The notes below the pieces were generated by a model. It was not told the DNA's origin. It ran no database searches and saw nothing but the letters and a program-made list of their open reading frames with translations. From positions 1 through 42,376 of the forward strand of contig NVTY02000043.1 in NCBI GenBank assembly GCA_002401765.2: DNA of 42,376 nucleotides. The letters are read 5' to 3'. Position 1 is the first letter of the stretch. The number at the start of each line of letters is the position of its first letter. The position numbers and the translations under genes were made by a program. Source of the stretch: Thiotrichaceae bacterium. Lineage in GTDB: Bacteria; Pseudomonadota; Gammaproteobacteria; SZUA-140. Positions 37,529 through 42,376 of the stretch are shown one piece after another.

Positions 37529-39919
37529 CTACTTTTGTTGTTCAATCTCCAGCACAGCTCGAGTCATCTGCAAAATACTATCAGGGTTAAGCGAGATAGA
37601 ATCGATGCCCTGTTTAACCAGCCACTGTGTCATCTCTGGATAATCTGACGGTGCCTGGCCACAGATGCCGACGTATTTCCCCTGTTTTTTACAAGCGGTG
37701 ATCGCCATTTCGATCAACTTGGTGACGGCAGGATTGCGTTCATCAAAGCCGCTGACGATGCCGGAGTCACGGTCGATGCCGAGCGTTAATTGAGTGAGGT
37801 CATTGGAACCGATTGAGAAACCATCGAAATGTTCCAGAAACTCATCGGCGAGTAGTGCGTTGGATGGGATTTCGCACATCATGTAAATTTTGAGGCCATT
37901 CTTGCCGCGCACCAACCCTTCACTAGCCATCAATTCAAGGGTTTTGATGCCTTCATCGATGGTGCGAACAAAGGGGATCATGAGGGCAATATTGTCGAGC
38001 CCCATTCGTTCACGAGCGCGTTTCATTGCAGCGCACTCGAGTTTAAAGCATTCTGCAAAGTGTTCTGAAAAATAACGGTTGGCACCGCGTAGGCCAATCA
38101 TGGGGTTCTCTTCTTCCGGTTCAAACTGTGCGCCACCAATCAGCGAGGCGTATTCATTTGATTTGAAGTCACTCATGCGCACGATCACCGGCTTAGGGTA
38201 AAACGCGGCGGCGATGGTGCTGATTCCTTCGGCAAGGCGTTTGATGAAAAAACTTTTACGATCAGGATAGCCTGCGCAAATGGTATCGATCTCTTGTTGT
38301 GTCGCTTTGTTGAGTCGCTCATATTCGAGCAGGGCGCGTGGATGGACACGAATGGTGTTGTTGATAATAAACTCAAGCCTCGCTAGGCCCACACCACTGC
38401 TTGGCAGGTGTGAAAATTGATAGGCTTGTTCTGGGTTACCAAGGTTGAGCATGATATCGGTTTTGGTTTTTTTGAGTGTGCTGAGGTCTATCTCTTCGAC
38501 TTCGAACTCTTGTTCGCCGCGATAGACATAACCACTGTCACCTTGCGCACATGAAACGGTAACCATTTCACCTGTTCGTAATGTCTGTGTCGCATCGCCA
38601 CAGCCGACAATCGCCGGGATGCCGAGCTCGCGTGCGATAATGGCGGCGTGGCAGGTGCGCCCGCCACGATTGGTCACAAGACCGGCGGCGATCTTCATCA
38701 CCGGCTCCCAGTCTGGATCGGTGATGTCAGTCACTAGTACTTCACCGGGCTGTAGTTCGCGCATTTGTGATGCTTCAAAGATGACACGCGCCTTACCGGA
38801 CGCAATTTTCTGTCCCACGCTTTTGCCCTGTGCCAGCACTTCGCCTTCGCTTTTAAGGGTGTAGCTACGGTGTACATTGAGGTCTCGGTTGGCCTGCACG
38901 GTTTCCGGTCTCGCCTGCACGATAAAAATCTCGCCGGTGTTGCCATCTTTGGCCCACTCGATATCCATTGGGCGGTCAACGCCTGCATGCGCAGTGTAAT
39001 GTTTTTCAATGATGATTGCGTCGCGCGCCAATTGTAGTACCTCGTCATCCGTGAGTACAAAGCGTTCCTGCTCTTCACGCAGCACATGCACGTTGTGGGT
39101 TGAGATGCCGGCGGTTGGGTCGCCGGAATAGATCATTTTGATTGCCTTTTCGCCCAGGTGGCGGCGTAGAATTGGGCGAAAGCCTTTTTCTAGCGTGGGT
39201 TTGAAGACGTAATACTCATCGGGATTGACGACGCCTTGTACGATGTTTTCACCAAGGCCGTAGGCGGCGGTGATGAAGACCACATCGCGGAAGCCACTTT
39301 CGGTGTCGAGAGTGAAGAGCACGCCAGAGGCGCCAAGGTCAGCACGCACCATTTTTTGCACCCCAATCGAGAGTGCCACGTCCATATGGCTGAAACCTTG
39401 GTGGACGCGGTATGAGATGGCGCGGTCGGTAAAGAGCGAGGCGAACACTTGCTTGCAGGCGAGCAGCAGGTTGTGGGTGCCGCGAATGTTGAGGTAGGAG
39501 TCTTGCTGGCCGGCAAAAGAGGCGGTGGGCAGGTCTTCTGCGGTGGCAGAACTGCGCACCGCGACGTCGGTATTGCTGCCGTATTCCTCTTCTAAGCGAG
39601 TGTAGGCGTCGCTGATGGCCTGTTCCAGGTCTTTGGGTAGCTCGGCGTGGGAGATCCAGGCACGGATACGTGCGCCAGTTTCAGCAAGCGCATCGACATC
39701 GCTGGCATCAAGCGCCTCAAGTGCCGTTTCGATCTTCTCATGCAGGTTGTTGTGCTGAATAAAGTGGCGGTAGGCATCTGCACTGGTGGCAAAGCCGTTG
39801 GGGATCTTGACGCCTAGCGGGGCTAGCGCGTTGTACATCTCGCCGAGGGAGGCGTTTTTGCCACCCACGCGCGGAATATCATCTAGGGTAAGCGCGGAGA
39901 AATGGTGTATATGCTGCAT
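37529..39919 (-). CDS. ppsA: Phosphoenolpyruvate synthase
   Basis: PpsA makes phosphoenolpyruvate from pyruvate and ATP for gluconeogenesis. The 796-residue length is standard. The N-terminal ATP-grasp domain starts with VGGKNASLGEMY, and RSSATAEDLPTASFAGQQDSYLN follows. The central swivelling domain contains the phosphohistidine loop GGRTCHAAIIARELGIPAIVG. The C-terminal barrel has GSNDLTQLTLGIDRDSG and the VGICGQAPSDYPEM motif. A good GGAGG site precedes the ATG. A TTGACA (39962-39957, minus strand) upstream may be its -35 box, but no good -10 is seen. Confidence 0.97.
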   Translation of the reverse strand: MQHIHHFSALTLDDIPRVGGKNASLGEMYNALAPLGVKIPNGFATSADAYRHFIQHNNLHEKIETALEALDASDVDALAETGARIRAWISHAELPKDLEQAISDAYTRLEEEYGSNTDVAVRSSATAEDLPTASFAGQQDSYLNIRGTHNLLLACKQVFASLFTDRAISYRVHQGFSHMDVALSIGVQKMVRADLGASGVLFTLDTESGFRDVVFITAAYGLGENIVQGVVNPDEYYVFKPTLEKGFRPILRRHLGEKAIKMIYSGDPTAGISTHNVHVLREEQERFVLTDDEVLQLARDAIIIEKHYTAHAGVDRPMDIEWAKDGNTGEIFIVQARPETVQANRDLNVHRSYTLKSEGEVLAQGKSVGQKIASGKARVIFEASQMRELQPGEVLVTDITDPDWEPVMKIAAGLVTNRGGRTCHAAIIARELGIPAIVGCGDATQTLRTGEMVTVSCAQGDSGYVYRGEQEFEVEEIDLSTLKKTKTDIMLNLGNPEQAYQFSHLPSSGVGLARLEFIINNTIRVHPRALLEYERLNKATQQEIDTICAGYPDRKSFFIKRLAEGISTIAAAFYPKPVIVRMSDFKSNEYASLIGGAQFEPEEENPMIGLRGANRYFSEHFAECFKLECAAMKRARERMGLDNIALMIPFVRTIDEGIKTLELMASEGLVRGKNGLKIYMMCEIPSNALLADEFLEHFDGFSIGSNDLTQLTLGIDRDSGIVSGFDERNPAVTKLIEMAITACKKQGKYVGICGQAPSDYPEMTQWLVKQGIDSISLNPDSILQMTRAVLEIEQQK

Positions 39920-40233
39920 AAGCCCTCCATTTACATCGACGAAAAAGTGATCATTGTGTCAAACAACATCCCGTTCGTTCAGTATGCCCGAGAGTGCTAT
40001 GGCATTGTCAATGGTATCGGTTACTGTTGTGCTGACTTTAGTGATTGATAATCTTTACTCGAGCGCGCTTGAAATTTAAACAGATGTCCCTATTTTATCC
40101 AGACGCACATCCCTTTATAATATGTCGCGATAACCGAATTCTAGCGGTTTGATACTGGCTTATTGGCCTGGAAGCCAATTCAAAGCGAGTGTCAGGCCCG
40201 ACACAGTAACAATGAGAGGAGTTAGTTAGCACC
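39920..40233. other. 314-base divergent intergenic region, ppsA/htpG
   Basis: This gap carries the divergent control regions. On the htpG side there is a near-consensus heat-shock promoter and a downstream TATAAT (40116-40121) that may serve as a vegetative -10 box with a weak TTTATC -35. On the ppsA side only TTGACA is recognisable. No gene is seen. Confidence 0.6.
40068..40095 (+). promoter_or_regulatory. Sigma-32 (RpoH) heat-shock promoter of htpG
   Basis: CTTGAAA (40068-40074), a 13-base spacer and CCCTATTT (40088-40095) match the RpoH consensus CTTGAAA-N12-15-CCCCATTT at all but one position. It lies about 140 bases upstream of htpG. Confidence 0.75.
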
Positions 40234-42135
40234 ATGACCACCACAGAGACCAGTACAGAAGCGCATAAGGAAACATTAGAGTTTCAAACAGAGGTTCAAC
40301 AGCTATTGAAGCTGATGATTCACTCACTCTATTCAAATAAAGAGATTTTTCTGCGTGAATTGATCTCAAACGCCTCTGATGCCTGCGATAAGCTGCGTTT
40401 CGAAGCGCTGAGTGATGATGCGCTCTATGAAGGCGAGTCCGAATTAAAGCTGCATGTCTCGTTCGATAAAGAGGCGCGCACGGTGACCATTAGTGATAAC
40501 GGTATTGGCATGAGCCGCTCTGAAGTGGTGGATAACATCGGTACCATTGCAAAATCGGGTACACGCCAGTTTTTTGATACACTAAGTGGTGACCAGGCCA
40601 AAGATAGCCAGCTAATTGGCCAGTTTGGTGTCGGCTTCTACTCGGCGTTTATTGTCGCAGACAAAGTGACACTCACCACCCGCCGTGCAGGCACGGGTGC
40701 TGAGCATGGTGTGCGCTGGACATCTAACGGTGAAGGCAGCTATGAGCTGGAAACCGTTGATAAGCCAGGCCGTGGTACTGAGGTGACCTTGCACCTGCGT
40801 GAAGACCAGGAAGAGTTCCTGGAAGACTATCGCCTACGTTCAACCATCAATAAATACTCGGATCACATCTCGCTGCCAATCATGATGCCATCGAAAGATG
40901 AAGAGAAAGCGGGAGAGTTTGAGGCGGTGAACAGTGCCTCTGCACTATGGGCGCGTGCCAAAAAAGATGTCACCGAAGAAGAGTACAATGAGTTCTATAA
41001 ACATGTTGGCCATGATTTTCAGGATCCGCTGACTCATGTGCATAGCCATGTGGAAGGCAATCAGTCTTACACCTCGCTGCTCTATATTCCACAGCGCGCA
41101 CCGTTTGATCTGTGGGATCGTGAGCAGAAACACGGGATTAAACTCTATGTGAAGCGTGTCTTCATCATGGACACCACCGACCAGCTGATGCCGACTTACC
41201 TGCGTTTTGTGCGTGGTGTGATCGATTCTAGCGATCTGCCATTGAATATTTCACGTGAAATCCTACAGCACAATCGCATGATCGATTCCATCCGTGGTGC
41301 CTCAGTGAAGAAGGTGCTGGGTATGTTGGAAGGGATGGTCAAAAAAGATGCTGAGAAATACAAAACATTCTGGGACCAATTTGGTTGTGTATTAAAAGAG
41401 GGTATCGCGGAAGATACCGGTAATCGTGAGCGTATCGCCAAGCTGCTGCGTTACACTTCAACCGAAAGCGATGGTGATGCACAGGATGTCTCACTGGCTG
41501 ATTACATCTCACGCATGAAAGAGGGGCAGAGCAAGATCTATTATGTGACGGCTGATAACTATGCAGCGGCTAAAAATAGCCCTCATCTTGAAGTCTTCAA
41601 GACCAAGGGAATTGAAGTGCTGCTGATGAGTGACCGCGTGGATGAGTGGTCAATGTCTTATTTCACTGAGTTCGACGGCAAGTCACTGCAATCGGTTGCC
41701 AAAGGTGCACTAGAACTGGGCGAGCTAGAAGATGAAGGTGAAAAAGAGGCCTTTGAAAAAGCGGTTGATGAATGCAAAGACCTCACTACTCGGATGCAGG
41801 AATCGCTGGGTGAGCGGGTTAAAGAGGTGCGCTTAACCCACCGCCTAACCAATTCGCCTTCTTGCCTGGTGGTTGAAGAGCAGGAGATGGCGATTAACAT
41901 GCAGAAGATCATGGAAGCAGCAGGGCAGGCGATGCCAACGAGTAAGCCGATCCTTGAAGTGAACCCACAGCACCCGATTGTGCTTAAGCTTAAAGCCGAA
42001 GCCGATGATGGCCGTTTTGGTGATATCACCTCTGTGTTGTTTGATCAGGCAATGCTGACCGAAGGTGGTCAGTTGGATGATCCATCCGCCTTTGTGACGA
42101 GAGTGAACTCGCTGCTAGTTTCAGCAGTCGCTTAG
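40234..42135 (+). CDS. htpG: Chaperone protein HtpG (bacterial Hsp90)
   Basis: HtpG is the bacterial Hsp90, an ATP-dependent cytoplasmic chaperone induced by heat. The 633-residue protein has the N-terminal ATP site: [42 protein letters not shown] and [16 protein letters not shown]. The middle-domain motif [21 protein letters not shown] and a C-terminal dimerisation domain also follow. A heat-shock promoter lies upstream and a strong terminator follows. Confidence 0.98.
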   Translation: MTTTETSTEAHKETLEFQTEVQQLLKLMIHSLYSNKEIFLRELISNASDACDKLRFEALSDDALYEGESELKLHVSFDKEARTVTISDNGIGMSRSEVVDNIGTIAKSGTRQFFDTLSGDQAKDSQLIGQFGVGFYSAFIVADKVTLTTRRAGTGAEHGVRWTSNGEGSYELETVDKPGRGTEVTLHLREDQEEFLEDYRLRSTINKYSDHISLPIMMPSKDEEKAGEFEAVNSASALWARAKKDVTEEEYNEFYKHVGHDFQDPLTHVHSHVEGNQSYTSLLYIPQRAPFDLWDREQKHGIKLYVKRVFIMDTTDQLMPTYLRFVRGVIDSSDLPLNISREILQHNRMIDSIRGASVKKVLGMLEGMVKKDAEKYKTFWDQFGCVLKEGIAEDTGNRERIAKLLRYTSTESDGDAQDVSLADYISRMKEGQSKIYYVTADNYAAAKNSPHLEVFKTKGIEVLLMSDRVDEWSMSYFTEFDGKSLQSVAKGALELGELEDEGEKEAFEKAVDECKDLTTRMQESLGERVKEVRLTHRLTNSPSCLVVEEQEMAINMQKIMEAAGQAMPTSKPILEVNPQHPIVLKLKAEADDGRFGDITSVLFDQAMLTEGGQLDDPSAFVTRVNSLLVSAVA

Positions 42136-42137
42136 AT

Positions 42138-42173
42138 AAAAAAGCCCCGTCCCTCATGGACGGGGCTTTTTTT
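42138..42173 (+). terminator. Rho-independent terminator of htpG
   Basis: GCCCCGTCC and GGACGGGGC form a 9-bp GC-rich stem with a five-base loop, preceded by A residues and followed by seven T residues, directly after the htpG stop. Confidence 0.95.
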
Positions 42174-42197
42174 ATGGCAATATCCCGAGAATAAACC

Positions 42198-42376
42198 ATC
42201 AAAACAGCCAACAAAACTGAGCAGGGTGTACGGCTCGACAAGTGGCTATGGGCCGCTCGTTTTTATAAAACTCGCTCACTCGCGACCGAGGCGATCAATG
42301 GTGGCAAGATTCACCTGAATGGTTTTCGTGCCAAACCCAGCAAAGAAGTTAAGCTCAATGACCAGCTACGCATTCG
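42198..42376 (+). CDS. hslR: HslR-like S4-domain heat shock protein 15, partial, start unclear
   Basis: The frame reads VRLDKWLWAARFYKTRSLAT, then INGGKIHLNGFRAKPSKEVKLNDQLRI, and runs off the window. This is the start of Hsp15, which binds stalled 50S subunits with nascent chains. No ATG, GTG or TTG lies between the upstream in-frame TAA (42192-42194) and the conserved VRLDKWL. The upstream ATG at 42174 gives only MAISRE before that stop. An ATC at 42198 is the nearest near-cognate start. Either a rare start codon, a nonsense change, or a sequence error is involved. Confidence 0.75.
   Translation, partial: MKTANKTEQGVRLDKWLWAARFYKTRSLATEAINGGKIHLNGFRAKPSKEVKLNDQLRI

Overview
The window looks like chromosomal DNA of a gammaproteobacterium, with roughly balanced base composition (impression, not calculated). 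I could not identify the species. The evidence is gene order typical of that class: queA-tgt-yajC-secD-secF, then glyA-nrdR-ribD-ribE-ribBX-ribH-nusB-thiL-pgpA, then xseB-ispA-dxs. Protein motifs for these genes resemble E. coli and related genera. No prophage, CRISPR array, rRNA or plasmid function was seen.

Layout. (1) 1-3.5 kb is accessory: a REP-associated transposase stub abuts a large haemagglutinin-like beta-helix fragment in another frame, followed on the minus strand by an unknown protein with a hydrophobic hairpin and a frameshifted small membrane protein. (2) 3.7-5.8 kb holds a full-length glycogen branching enzyme homologue in which almost every catalytic residue is replaced. (3) 6.0-6.3 kb has tRNA-Leu(CAA), a pentanucleotide microsatellite touching its 3' end, and a tRNA promoter whose -35 box overlaps that of queA. 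(4) 6.3-19.6 kb is core: queuosine transfer and modification, the Sec accessory complex, one-carbon metabolism, riboflavin synthesis, NusB, ThiL and PgpA. It is interrupted by a MITE-like element before yajC and a decayed GGDEF remnant before glyA. (5) 19.6-26.8 kb, minus strand: a GGDEF-EAL signalling protein with an operator-like palindrome at its predicted start of transcription, then the run xseB-ispA-dxs-queD-folE2. (6) 26.9-31.6 kb: parE, ung and a DnaQ-like exonuclease, separated by mobile debris (IS4-type transposase tail, GGGATGACG repeats, a 162-bp MITE) and a YegD/Hsp70 pseudogene. (7) 31.7-35.1 kb, minus strand: a compact cluster of a pseudo-receiver/winged-helix-like protein, a Ras-like GTPase, a roadblock protein, a small kinase-fold protein and a metallophosphoesterase. 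(8) 35.6-42.4 kb: an eight-repeat lipoprotein, ppsA, htpG with a near-consensus heat-shock promoter, and the beginning of an hslR-like gene with no ordinary start codon.

How the genes fit together: QueD and FolE2 make early queuosine intermediates and QueA and Tgt act late in the same pathway, so two separate loci serve one tRNA modification. RibD, RibE, RibBX and RibH cover most of riboflavin synthesis, but the cyclohydrolase half of RibBX has lost its zinc ligands, so a separate RibA is expected elsewhere. Dxs and IspA make isoprenoid precursors. The two best candidates for undescribed biology are the GTPase-roadblock-kinase-phosphoesterase cluster and the catalytically dead GlgB homologue.
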